Of a stretch of DNA of 23,345 bases, positions 6,998 to 14,618 are shown one piece after another. The stretch comes from a virus, in the IMG/VR virus record IMGVR_UViG_3300035698_006960, positions 1 through 23,345 of that record. One strand, 5' to 3'. A program made the position numbers and the translations under genes. Numbering within the stretch: position 1 is the stretch's first letter; every line of letters starts with the position of its first letter. The notes under the pieces were generated by a model that worked only from the letters and a program-made list of their open reading frames with translations, was not told where the DNA came from and did not search any database.

Positions 6998-8491
6998 TTA
7001 ACCCTCCACTAAGCCTAATGACTTAAGATACCGTTGTGCCACCCTCATTCTCGCATCTAAACTACCTTTCTTTTTCATATGGGGTCTAACCAATGTCCAA
7101 CCCTTCACTAAGTTTAGTACAGCCAGAACATGCTTACACGCCCGATGAGTACCGTCAGGGTCCTTTGTAGCGGGGCTGGCGGCTGTTCCGCGAGGATTCC
7201 CGTACAAGTAGCCATCTGCCTTTGCCCAGTGCTCAGGGCCTTGCCATTGCCAATAAGGACAAGAGCAAGATACTAAAATATTCATCTTAGAAATAGCCAT
7301 GACATTTCCCTTAGCCAAAGCCTTTAGCTTCACTCTATAGGGAGCACCCTTTGAAGAGGGTACGTCAAACAGCCATACTAGTTTCTTAATGTCCCTACGG
7401 ATAGTTTTAGGGGACAAGGATTGAGCTTGACCTTGTAGCTTCGTAGAACATCCACCATGTATTTCCGCCAAGCGGGCTACCGCTTTGTTATTCACCATGT
7501 CTGAATTCCAAGGAATCACCCTAGAAGAACCAGGCATGTCATATACCTTTTGTTCCTCATTAGGTAGAAACCCTGGGAGAGGGGTCTGTTCGACAGGCTC
7601 TTGTCTCTTAGCCCTATCAAAGTTTTGTTCCGGAGGCGCCGTTGAAGGTTCCTTCTCCATCATCCAAGCACTCTTATCAAACCAAGTATCTAACAACTCT
7701 TCCCCTTCGCCCTCTTCTTGGAAATCTAATTCAACATCCAAGTAAGCGATAAGCCGGTCAAAGTCTTCTACCCTCTCAAAACGAACGACATCAAAGAGTT
7801 GCTCCAAGGGGATTACTATCTTAGTTTCCGCAACCCAAACGATTGCCCAACCCTTAGCGACATCCAAAACGGATAGAAAGCCCCATTCCTGATAGGGGAG
7901 ATACAACACTTGTGCATTGAGACCCCAACCGGAGGAGGTTTTATTCTCACGCCGGTAATCCTTAGCCCTCTCTTTATTTGTGGAAACCCCCCCAGGGTGC
8001 CGCTCATACTTATGGGGGTGGTCCTGTCTTAGGGTTTTCTTCCGTTTGAATTGAGGCTTACGCTTGTTTTTCTTATACCAACGGTCCATCTTGGTCTTAA
8101 TCTTGGATCTATTTTTCCGGTAATACTTCTGGTAGTAACGCTTTGCTTGCCCGGTCTGATCCTTTTGACGCTCAAAGGCCATGTTTTGCCTACGTGTAGG
8201 TGTGGTTCTAGGTTCCAGAAACACCTCTTCAGTATCCTCCCCAGGTACCGCTAAAGTACGGGTGCGGTCTTTATGTAGGGGTCTTCCATCCAAAGCATCC
8301 TCAGAAGACGGAGGGGCATTAAAATTAGTAGGGCCTACAGACTTACTTCGAGAGTTAGGGGGAGAAGGCAAAGCACTATCACTAGGATCAGTTGAACTTG
8401 GCATAGTGGCATCTGAATTTGGAAGAAAGGTCCTCCAACCGGACAACTCACCTATAGGACGGGTGTAGCCCGCAGTTACCCTACTGCTCAT
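6998..8491 (-). CDS. Basic virion-cluster protein with C-terminal SWIM-like zinc finger
   Basis: A 497-aa protein. Residues 1-100 are Ser/Pro-rich and likely disordered. Residues 105-190 are extremely basic with aromatic residues (KRYYQKYYRKNRSK and neighbours), suggesting DNA or RNA binding. Residues about 190-260 resemble a small beta-barrel. An acidic linker follows. The C-terminal 100 residues carry C409-x-C411 ... C452-x-H454, the CxC...CxH pattern of SWIM zinc fingers, though the 40-residue spacing is long for SWIM. SWIM fingers bind DNA or proteins. The ATG at 8491 overlaps the preceding stop and has only a weak ribosome site; a start at residue 104 is conceivable. It may be a head-internal DNA-binding protein (inference). 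Confidence 0.65.
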   Translation of the reverse strand: MSSRVTAGYTRPIGELSGWRTFLPNSDATMPSSTDPSDSALPSPPNSRSKSVGPTNFNAPPSSEDALDGRPLHKDRTRTLAVPGEDTEEVFLEPRTTPTRRQNMAFERQKDQTGQAKRYYQKYYRKNRSKIKTKMDRWYKKNKRKPQFKRKKTLRQDHPHKYERHPGGVSTNKERAKDYRRENKTSSGWGLNAQVLYLPYQEWGFLSVLDVAKGWAIVWVAETKIVIPLEQLFDVVRFERVEDFDRLIAYLDVELDFQEEGEGEELLDTWFDKSAWMMEKEPSTAPPEQNFDRAKRQEPVEQTPLPGFLPNEEQKVYDMPGSSRVIPWNSDMVNNKAVARLAEIHGGCSTKLQGQAQSLSPKTIRRDIKKLVWLFDVPSSKGAPYRVKLKALAKGNVMAISKMNILVSCSCPYWQWQGPEHWAKADGYLYGNPRGTAASPATKDPDGTHRACKHVLAVLNLVKGWTLVRPHMKKKGSLDARMRVAQRYLKSLGLVEG

Positions 8492-8861
8492 CTAAAAACC
8501 GCTTCGCTACCTTCTTAGCTTGGTCTGATATCTGAGTACCACCAAAAGCTGCCTGTATAGCTTCTTCCACCATGGTTTTATCCGCTAAAGGAAGACGGCT
8601 AGTTAAAAAGTGTTCTCCCATCTTAGCTAAGGCTAAACCTGTACGATCCAAAGCCAGTTGTAACTGACTAAGCCGTTCCGGTAACGCCACAATAACATCT
8701 CCGGCCACTTGGTATAGGTGATCCTTCTGGTCGGATGCTTCCACTAAGGATTGGGCTCTGTCTATAAGGTGTTGTAAACGATGTGATTCTACACGGGCTC
8801 GGGATACTCCTTCATTAAGAAGTGCCCATGCTGCTTGGCTGCTTGCTTTTTTATCTAACAT
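8481..8861 (-). CDS. Small helical protein of unknown function
   Basis: A 126-aa protein with no recognised family. It is predicted to be almost entirely helical, with heptad-like Leu/Ala spacing across residues 10-90, so a coiled-coil or helical bundle is likely. The frame extends to a TTG at 8909, but the ATG at 8861 is chosen because GGGAG lies 6 nt upstream. Its stop overlaps the start of the SWIM-like gene by 11 bp. By position it could be a chaperone, scaffold partner or head-completion protein; nothing in the sequence decides. Confidence 0.6.
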   Translation of the reverse strand: MLDKKASSQAAWALLNEGVSRARVESHRLQHLIDRAQSLVEASDQKDHLYQVAGDVIVALPERLSQLQLALDRTGLALAKMGEHFLTSRLPLADKTMVEEAIQAAFGGTQISDQAKKVAKRFLDEQ

Positions 8862-8908
8862 AACATTCTCCCAGGGCTTACCGCCTACTGGGGTGGTCCG
8901 ATAAATCA

Positions 8909-8938
8909 AAAAGCGAGATTTAGGAGATATTCGCTTTT
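8909..8938 (-). terminator. Stem-loop at the end of the 8920-9999 gene
   Basis: An 8-bp perfect stem (8909-8916 with 8931-8938) and a 14-nt loop that contains the TAA stop of the upstream gene. In the minus-strand RNA it is followed by UUUUUGAUUU. It is A/U-rich at its base, so it is a weak intrinsic terminator or attenuator before the 8481-8861 gene. Confidence 0.35.
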
Positions 8939-9999
8939 CGAAGAGCAGCGTCTAACTTCACAACCACGGTCTTTACCTCGGCTTTACGGATAGCTGCAAT
9001 GATCTTAGGCTGATCCTTATATTCCATTGCCCGCTTCACTCTGTCACGCCAGTGGCCTTTTTTATCCCATACAAAAGCTGGGGTCTTAGTTGCCTTCTTG
9101 GCTACAACAGGGGTGGCAACCACCTCAGGGGTAACAACCTTAGTTGAACCCGCAGTTATGGCATCCGGAAGTAACTCACCTAAATCGGAACCCTCTTTAG
9201 ACTCGGCGACATCACCCGTTGCACCACCGGCGCCCCGCTTAGTAATGTCCTCTCCGCCTTCAGCTTCCTCATTCACTTTAAGGTGTGTTATATTCAGACC
9301 TTTCTGGCTTTCTATCCGACGAGTTGCTTCAGCGGCATCATGCGAATCCCCTAAAGAGATTTTTTGCTTGGGGTCGGAACCTATCTTAGCTACCGTAATT
9401 CCGCCCTGATCCTCATAGATATCTTCCTGACGCTCTAAGGCAAACTTCTTAGGTGCTGGGACCTCTACCTGCTTAGGTGCAGATACCGTCAAAGGAATCT
9501 CTACTTGCCTAGGTGCGGATACTACAGGCGTAGCTGAGGATTCCACAGTCCTTTGTGCTATAGCGGCTTCGACATTTTGAGGCTGTGCAGATTCCGGGGG
9601 TGTGATAAAGGGCTGGTCAGCCGCAGCTTTCCTAGCCGCTTCCCTACGGTCCTCAAAGTTGGTCAAAGAACCTACGGCCAATTCGTCATCTACAATGGCC
9701 TCAACCTTAAAGGCTTCGCCCCGTTCCATACCCTCGGCAGTAGCAGCCTTGACTGTCACTCCAGCGGGCTTAGGTATCATCCTTGTAGAGACAGTATCCG
9801 AAACAGGAACAACCCACCCAGCCCTAATAGAGCCCGTAAGTGACGGTAAGTTATAGGTTTGTCCCCCATACTTAAGAGTGAAACCATCAAATTCCAATTC
9901 AGAATGTGCCATCAAATCTATACCGTATTGTCCTAGATGAACACTTCTATCCAGAACACGGAACTTTTGAAACTCGTTTTGTTTGAAAACCAAATCCAT
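8920..9999 (-). CDS. Putative virion or head-assembly protein with basic C-terminus
   Basis: A 359-aa protein. Residues 1-105 look folded and strand-rich (opening MDLVFKQNEFQKFRVLD; 'FDGFTLKYGGQTYNLP'). Residues 110-310 are low-complexity and rich in Ala, Val, Pro, Glu and Lys, with repeated phrases such as 'VSAPRQVEIP' and 'VSAPKQVEVP', so they are probably a flexible linker. The last 50 residues are basic and helical (WRDRVKRAMEY, ending ALRKANIS). A folded head, disordered linker and basic tail suit an internal capsid or scaffold-like protein, but no family is recognised. A strong GGAGG site precedes the ATG. Confidence 0.6.
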   Translation of the reverse strand: MDLVFKQNEFQKFRVLDRSVHLGQYGIDLMAHSELEFDGFTLKYGGQTYNLPSLTGSIRAGWVVPVSDTVSTRMIPKPAGVTVKAATAEGMERGEAFKVEAIVDDELAVGSLTNFEDRREAARKAAADQPFITPPESAQPQNVEAAIAQRTVESSATPVVSAPRQVEIPLTVSAPKQVEVPAPKKFALERQEDIYEDQGGITVAKIGSDPKQKISLGDSHDAAEATRRIESQKGLNITHLKVNEEAEGGEDITKRGAGGATGDVAESKEGSDLGELLPDAITAGSTKVVTPEVVATPVVAKKATKTPAFVWDKKGHWRDRVKRAMEYKDQPKIIAAIRKAEVKTVVVKLDAALRKANIS

Positions 10000-10067
10000 C
10001 TTTATCCTCCAAGTTTACGGCGAAGGGCATTAAAACCATCCACGTCACTTGCTCACTATACCCACGA

Positions 10068-10598
10068 CTACAGAAGTGTTTGGACGCTTAGATAAAAATT
10101 ATTTGATTCTTTTGGTATTTGGGCCACGAAACCCACCGCATTATTAGGAGCATAGACCGCCCCGGACATGGTAGCCTCGTCTTCTGAGGTGAACCACCCC
10201 CGTAAAGATAGGTACAAAGGGTCATTAGGCTGATAGACAATATCCACCAAAGGCCCCGCTAACCTAGAGGCATAGGTATGTCTCTCAAAGGTAGAGGTAC
10301 TAAAAAGGGCACCACCGAAAAGCATAGTAGAAAACCTGTAGGTTATCTGACTTTCCGTGATAGCCGTTATTTGATCTGCAGCCTCATCAGAACCCCAAAG
10401 AAGAAGCCCACCAAAACGACCATCAGAAAAGGTCACTGTCCTCTCGTCATCCGTCCCGGGTGTCCACATCACACCTTGGCCACCGGACCAACCTGCCGAA
10501 AGCATTGCACTGTCTACAGTAACGGTAGTGGTGTCCATCTTGAAAAAGACAATACAATCACGGGCTCGGACTATTTCTGTTATTAGTTTTCTGGTCAT
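10068..10598 (-). CDS. Tandem virion paralog 3 of 3
   Basis: A 176-aa protein and the most diverged of three consecutive homologs. Shared landmarks are 'R.RDC(I/V)V', 'GW.GGQ.V.W', 'SDG..GG(L/F)LLWGSDE', 'TFE.HTYASRLA.PLVDIVY' and 'RGWFT.EDE.T.SG'. It has a 4-residue N-terminal extension (MTRK) over the other two. Its start shares TAATG with the previous paralog's stop. It is probably a beta-rich virion component. Compared with its neighbours it has lost the GDPRAPNT motif (here GAVYAPNN). Confidence 0.7.
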   Translation of the reverse strand: MTRKLITEIVRARDCIVFFKMDTTTVTVDSAMLSAGWSGGQGVMWTPGTDDERTVTFSDGRFGGLLLWGSDEAADQITAITESQITYRFSTMLFGGALFSTSTFERHTYASRLAGPLVDIVYQPNDPLYLSLRGWFTSEDEATMSGAVYAPNNAVGFVAQIPKESNNFYLSVQTLL

Positions 10599-11116
10599 TA
10601 TATACCCGTCATCAAAACTAATCTGTTATTGTTTGCTGCCCTAGGTGGCTGTACTACTGAACCCACTAACCAAGTATTAGGAGCCCTAGGGTCCCCTGAA
10701 AGAGTCCATTCATCCTCATTCGTAAACCAACCACGAGAAGAAAAAAGAAGCTTCTCCCCTGGGGTATAAACAATGTCTACAAGAGGAGGCGCCAACCTAG
10801 AGGCGTAGGTGTGTTGCTCAAAGGTATCCGTAGATAGAAGCCAGTTCCCTGTACAGAACACAGTAAAACGTTCCAGCACCTGGTTTTGAGTCATCCCAGT
10901 ATATCTATCTGGGATCTCATCGGAACCCCAAAGAAGGAAACCACCATAAAGACCGTCAGAAGCCGTCACCATAAATTCGTCTTCAACACTATCCGTCCAA
11001 ACAACACCTTGACCACCACGCCAACCCGTTGCCGCCAGGGACTCTGAAATCGCTACAGTATAAGCATCCCCTTTAGAATGAACTACACAATCTCGGGTAC
11101 GGAAGATTTCAGCCAT
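10598..11116 (-). CDS. Tandem virion paralog 2 of 3
   Basis: A 172-aa protein homologous over its full length to both neighbours. Motifs seen are 'FRTRDCVV', 'KGDAYTV', 'GWRGGQGVVW', 'EQHTYASRLA', 'TNEDEWTLSGDPRAPNT' and 'VVQPPRAANN'. DNA coding for the EDEWTLSGDPRAPNT part (10676-10719) differs from the matching stretch of paralog 1 (11190-11233) at only about 4 of 44 positions, far closer than the rest of the genes. This indicates local purifying selection or gene conversion. TAATG overlaps link it to both neighbours. The role is unknown; head decoration, tail or baseplate components are possible. Confidence 0.7.
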   Translation of the reverse strand: MAEIFRTRDCVVHSKGDAYTVAISESLAATGWRGGQGVVWTDSVEDEFMVTASDGLYGGFLLWGSDEIPDRYTGMTQNQVLERFTVFCTGNWLLSTDTFEQHTYASRLAPPLVDIVYTPGEKLLFSSRGWFTNEDEWTLSGDPRAPNTWLVGSVVQPPRAANNNRLVLMTGI

Positions 11117-11634
11117 TAGAAAAACACCTGTGTTGTTATGTAGAAGTCATTCCCCGCATTCGGGGCTTGTACTACGGTACCATAATTATGAGTATTGGGT
11201 GCCCTAGGGTCTCCGGAAAGAGTCCATTCATCCTCGGTGGTATAACGTCCCCCAAGGGATAGGTAAAGAATATCCGACTCTACATAGGGGATCTCTACTA
11301 AAGGTCCCGCCAACCTAGAAGCATAGGTGTATCTCTCAAAAGCGGTAGTCATAATTAGCCAACCCCCAGTAGATAAGGTGGCGACACCGTAATGAGGCTG
11401 GTTTTGAGTGATGGCAGTAAAGCGGTCCCCTATCTCATTAGAACCTTTCATCAAGAAGCCGCAACTAATACCATCCGTGGTTCCCACTACGAAACCCTCT
11501 TTGGGGGAGGCTGACCAATTGACCGCCTGCCCTCCAGCCCATCCGGGACCTGTTAGACTAGCATCCAGCTCTACACCAAAGGCATCACCTTTGAATAGGA
11601 CTACACAATCTCGGTTTCTGGATATCTCCGGCAA
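11116..11634 (-). CDS. Tandem virion paralog 1 of 3 (TTG start)
   Basis: A 172-aa protein, first of the tandem trio. Motifs seen are 'NRDCVVLFKGDAF', 'GWAGGQAVNW', 'ERYTYASRLAGPLVEIPY', 'TTEDEWTLSGDPRAPNT' and 'VVQAPNAGN'. The start codon is TTG, supported by AGGAGG 6 nt upstream and by alignment with the other two N-termini. It is the first gene after the strand switch at the accessory island, so a promoter is expected between 11635 and 11725, but no convincing -10/-35 pair is visible. Confidence 0.7.
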   Translation of the reverse strand: MPEISRNRDCVVLFKGDAFGVELDASLTGPGWAGGQAVNWSASPKEGFVVGTTDGISCGFLMKGSNEIGDRFTAITQNQPHYGVATLSTGGWLIMTTAFERYTYASRLAGPLVEIPYVESDILYLSLGGRYTTEDEWTLSGDPRAPNTHNYGTVVQAPNAGNDFYITTQVFF

Positions 11635-11725
11635 TACGCACCTCCTAACAAGGGTATCCTTATTAGACGTTTAACCAAAGCTGAATATACCTTCTTTATG
11701 GTAACTTAGTAGTAGGAGGTATCCC
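11635..11725. promoter_or_regulatory. Divergent intergenic region between the paralog cluster and the plus-strand operon
   Basis: This 91-bp gap separates a minus-strand gene from a plus-strand one, so it must hold or receive transcription starts for both directions unless the paralogs are read through from farther right. It has an AGGAGG site on each strand: one on the minus strand before the TTG at 11634, and TAGGAGGT on the plus strand before the ATG at 11726. It is A/T-rich in the centre (11665-11710). I could not identify a canonical sigma-70 promoter with 16-18 nt spacing. Confidence 0.35.
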
Positions 11726-11953
11726 ATGAAGAAATTTATTTTATTATTCGCCTTACTCGGTGCCTGCAGTCCCATAGTGCAAGGAACCCATTGTGAGGCC
11801 ACTAACACCTCGCGGTGTTTCCAAGAAAATGTAGAGCTTTGCGGCCCCAATGGTCAATGGACTCTAGTTATGGATTGCCCGCAACTGGGCGATAACTGGA
11901 CATGTAAAGCAATAGAAGACGGTGACTTTACTTGTCAAAAGGAGACTGAATGA
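11726..11953 (+). CDS. Small cysteine-rich lipoprotein
   Basis: A 75-aa protein with a clear lipoprotein signal peptide: a basic start MKK, a hydrophobic stretch FILLFALLG, and the lipobox LLGAC with the lipidated Cys at residue 14. The mature part is about 60 aa with six further cysteines (23, 31, 39, 51, 60, 70), suggesting three disulfides in the periplasm or on the cell surface. The 'C..NVELCGPNGQW....CP' pattern resembles cysteine motifs in secreted proteins of Myxococcota-like bacteria (weak). Its stop overlaps the next start (ATGA). Small phage lipoproteins can block superinfection or take part in lysis; either is inference. Confidence 0.75.
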   Translation: MKKFILLFALLGACSPIVQGTHCEATNTSRCFQENVELCGPNGQWTLVMDCPQLGDNWTCKAIEDGDFTCQKETE

Positions 11954-12528
11954 AACCTACACCCCAACAAGTAAAAGACTTCTGGGCCTACATGACGGCC
12001 AAGTATAAGACCAGGATGATAAATAAAACAACCGCCCCTGAAATGAAACTCATCAGTGAAGCATTAGACCTTATAGGGATAATCAAAAAGGAATCCTTCC
12101 TGACCCACTTCACGACTACCATAGGGAAAAGCATTTATGTCCCCTTTGAGGTAGGCGTTGAATCCCCAGGGCATTCCTTATGGTCCCAGATAGTTATCTG
12201 TGCTCACGAGCATGAGCATGTCCTACAAGGTAAAGACGCTGCTTTTGAAATTAAATATCTAACAGATGAGACTTGGAGAGCTACTTTTGAAGGTGAGGCC
12301 TACAGAACTAGTATGACCATGGAATTCTGGGCCACAGGTAAAGTCCCTTCCCCGGATAGATATGTAAGGTCCATGAAGTCCTATGGTATTAGTGCCGACA
12401 ACCTTAACTTTTTCCGCCGCTACTTAGAGATATCTATTCCCGCCCTCAAACAGGGAGCTATCCCTGGCCCCGCAGCTAAGACCGCTATCAAATGGCTAGA
12501 CGAAAACGCTCCGGAACTACGGTACTAA
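11950..12528 (+). CDS. Putative zinc metallopeptidase-like protein (HEHEH motif)
   Basis: A 192-aa protein. The sequence IVICAHEHEHVLQ contains HExxH in the form H86-E87-H88-E89-H90. Glutamates at 114 and 116 (FEGEAYRT), 24-26 residues on, are candidates for the third zinc ligand, as in gluzincins. A preceding strand 'TIGKSIYVPFEVG' fits the edge strand of a zincin fold. There is no signal peptide or membrane segment, so it is predicted cytoplasmic unless released at lysis. It is translationally coupled to the lipoprotein gene (ATGA) and convergent with the endonuclease-methyltransferase gene, overlapping its stop by 4 bp. No specific peptidase family is recognised and the substrate is unknown. 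Confidence 0.65.
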   Translation: MKPTPQQVKDFWAYMTAKYKTRMINKTTAPEMKLISEALDLIGIIKKESFLTHFTTTIGKSIYVPFEVGVESPGHSLWSQIVICAHEHEHVLQGKDAAFEIKYLTDETWRATFEGEAYRTSMTMEFWATGKVPSPDRYVRSMKSYGISADNLNFFRRYLEISIPALKQGAIPGPAAKTAIKWLDENAPELRY

Positions 12529-14432
12529 CGCCGAAAAACTAAAAGGGGCTCTCTCGGCTTTACCCTGTTTAATGCCGCCAAAGGCATCCCCAAAGTCTCA
12601 ACCAAGTGTAGACCCTCTTCTTGAGCAATCCGCTTTGTATGCTCTACTAGGGGTATTCCCGACACATCCGCAATATTAAGGACAACACAAGGAGCGGACG
12701 CTGCGGCCTTTTGAAGGACTTTCCGAAGAAAACCCTCTAACCACCCATCCAGTTCTTGATAACGCCTCCAGGACTGTCCTTGGCCGCCCTCATACCGCTC
12801 CTGATGGAAGTACGGGGGGGAAGTGAAAACCAAGTCCACATTCGGGGGGACAAAAGATTCCGCCGTAGTATGGACTAACGTAACATCCTTTTGAAGACAC
12901 TTGGCCAAACGCCTATTACCCTCAATAGTCTCTAAGTCTGCATCCGTGCCTATATACTGCACCCCCGCAGCAAAAGCCCCTAGCATACGCCCCCCATATC
13001 CAGAGCAAGGGTCCCAAACCGTGCCCCCACAAGGACAATAACGCTCATAAATAAAACGGGCTACCGTAGGCCGAAATATTGTAGGCGTCCTGCAATTCAT
13101 TGTCACAGCCCTTAGCACCCTATGAGGTACCACGGGATCTCCTACTTTTAATTGAAAACGAATTGCTTGACGAAGATCCTTTTCATTATGCCAAGCCTCT
13201 AAAGCACTTTTAGCCCTTCCAGATTTAGCCCCGTAACGATTAGGAAAAAAAGGAGTGCATAATGAAAGACCCATTCTACGGATAGGCATAACGAGATCTT
13301 TTTCAAGGTGTACTTCTGACGCCAGAAACTTCTCAAACTCTTTTTGAGCCAAAATCTTGTCCGGAACGGGTAAAACAGGTAAAGGCATATTTTTAAGCAC
13401 ACCATAAATATCCTCAACCCACTTCTCTTGCTCTTGTGCCCCCAAGGATGCCCACAGAACCGGATTGAACGCAGACAGCACCCTTTCACCGTCCTGACAA
13501 GAAAGAGTATGTTGGCTGTCCCCTAGACCCCTAGTAACCCCCGCCACATCCAATCGTCGAGCTACAGTGCTTTCACCCACATCAAACAATTGTGCAATAC
13601 GAGTAACAGTCATCCCGTGCTGATAAAGTTCCGCAGCTCTTTCCGCAGTTAATTGCCGAGCATTTCTATGGACATATTGCCCCGGTTTTCGATACCCCGG
13701 AAGTTTGTAAAGCATGTGGGGATGTAAATAAGGTTCCACAAGACTTCGAAACTCAAACTGCTGAAGAGGGAAACAGATAACTTGGTTTCCCCCTTCCCCA
13801 TATAATTTAGGAGTTAAGCCCAAACGGCGTAAAGCTTTCAGTGCTCGGCGCCGACTAACATTATCAAGCCCAAAATGAATGCGGGGCTCCCCCCTAGGGG
13901 ACACACTTCCATCATCCATATACCATACGGCAAGAATGAAGGGGGTAATCAATTCGGGCAATACCTCCGGGAAACGTTTAACTCGTTTTGGGAGGGGGTA
14001 AAACAAGTCATATAAATCTCGCAACTGTGGACATGAACGTGAAGCCAAACAAAGGCTGTGGAAAGCTTTACCCTTACTTTTCTTAGTGGCTTTATACACG
14101 GTAGAAAGGTACGCCCCCAACTCTTGAGCCTTCCACTCAGTATACACCCCTGCCTTTTCGGCATGCCCCTCACAAAACCGAGCTGACTTATTGCTGGATG
14201 CCCTCATCCCCCCGTCACCTAAAAGGGACCCTAGGAGTAATTCCCGTTGTCTATCCGTGAGAGGCGGCAGGCTTTGCTGTAATCGACCCGTTTTCCCCAG
14301 AGTAGGAATACCCCATTTCCTTCTGAACCTCCCTATCTGCACTTGGGATGTCCCAAACTTATGTGCAATCTGTGTCTCGGTTAGGAGCTTCTCTAAATAC
14401 AGATGTTCCAATTCCGTTTTACTAATTGGCAT
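12525..14432 (-). CDS. LAGLIDADG homing endonuclease fused to a DNA methyltransferase
   Basis: A 635-aa fusion. Residues 8-45 form a helix-turn-helix (TETQIAHKFGTSQVQIGRF). Residues 58-250 form a LAGLIDADG endonuclease with two motifs, LLLGSLLGDGG (65-75) and FILAVWYMDDGSV (165-177), whose acidic residues D73 and D173/D174 would bind metal. Residues 261-300 form a second Hin-like helix-turn-helix (MTVTRIAQLFDVGESTVARRL). Residues about 360-635 form an S-adenosylmethionine-dependent DNA methyltransferase with motif I DPCSGYGGR (474-482) and catalytic TSPPYF (537-542), typical of N6-adenine or N4-cytosine enzymes. There are no intein splice-junction residues. It lies right after the capsid terminator. 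A G-rich site precedes the ATG. The two activities in one chain suggest coupled cutting and protection (inference). Confidence 0.85.
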   Translation of the reverse strand: MPISKTELEHLYLEKLLTETQIAHKFGTSQVQIGRFRRKWGIPTLGKTGRLQQSLPPLTDRQRELLLGSLLGDGGMRASSNKSARFCEGHAEKAGVYTEWKAQELGAYLSTVYKATKKSKGKAFHSLCLASRSCPQLRDLYDLFYPLPKRVKRFPEVLPELITPFILAVWYMDDGSVSPRGEPRIHFGLDNVSRRRALKALRRLGLTPKLYGEGGNQVICFPLQQFEFRSLVEPYLHPHMLYKLPGYRKPGQYVHRNARQLTAERAAELYQHGMTVTRIAQLFDVGESTVARRLDVAGVTRGLGDSQHTLSCQDGERVLSAFNPVLWASLGAQEQEKWVEDIYGVLKNMPLPVLPVPDKILAQKEFEKFLASEVHLEKDLVMPIRRMGLSLCTPFFPNRYGAKSGRAKSALEAWHNEKDLRQAIRFQLKVGDPVVPHRVLRAVTMNCRTPTIFRPTVARFIYERYCPCGGTVWDPCSGYGGRMLGAFAAGVQYIGTDADLETIEGNRRLAKCLQKDVTLVHTTAESFVPPNVDLVFTSPPYFHQERYEGGQGQSWRRYQELDGWLEGFLRKVLQKAAASAPCVVLNIADVSGIPLVEHTKRIAQEEGLHLVETLGMPLAALNRVKPREPLLVFRR

Positions 14433-14561
14433 GCCACCCCCAGTTATCTTTATCCCTAGCTTATGTATACAACGAAAAAAAGCCTAGGGCAAAGAGAATA
14501 GGAGGGGCTAAAAAAAACAGGGGTGTCAAAAAAGAAAACCAAAGGGGCGTAAAAAAGTTAA

Positions 14562-14599
14562 AAAAAGGGGGTTCGAAACTAGTCCGAACCCCCCTTTTT
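14562..14599 (-). terminator. Strong intrinsic terminator after the major capsid gene
   Basis: A GC-rich perfect stem (GGGGGTTCG pairing with CGAACCCCC) with a 9-nt loop, followed on the minus strand by seven T's and then another T-rich stretch. Flanking A and T runs mean it could also work on the plus strand. It lies 20 nt past the capsid gene stop and separates the head operon from the endonuclease-methyltransferase gene. The 14433-14561 stretch beside it is purine-rich on the plus strand, with repeated GGGG and A-tract blocks, and holds no gene. Confidence 0.9.
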
Positions 14600-14618
14600 A
14601 GTCCCTTATTTACAGGGA

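Noticed and set aside
8862-8909. TTG-initiated extension of the small helical protein
   Set aside because: It would start within the stem-loop region with no SD; the ATG at 8861 has GGGAG at 6 nt.
12525-14432. Intein in a methyltransferase
   Set aside because: The LAGLIDADG part begins at the protein's own N-terminus with a helix-turn-helix. There is no Cys/Ser block at an N-junction and no His-Asn followed by Cys/Ser/Thr at a C-junction (VHRNAR does not fit).
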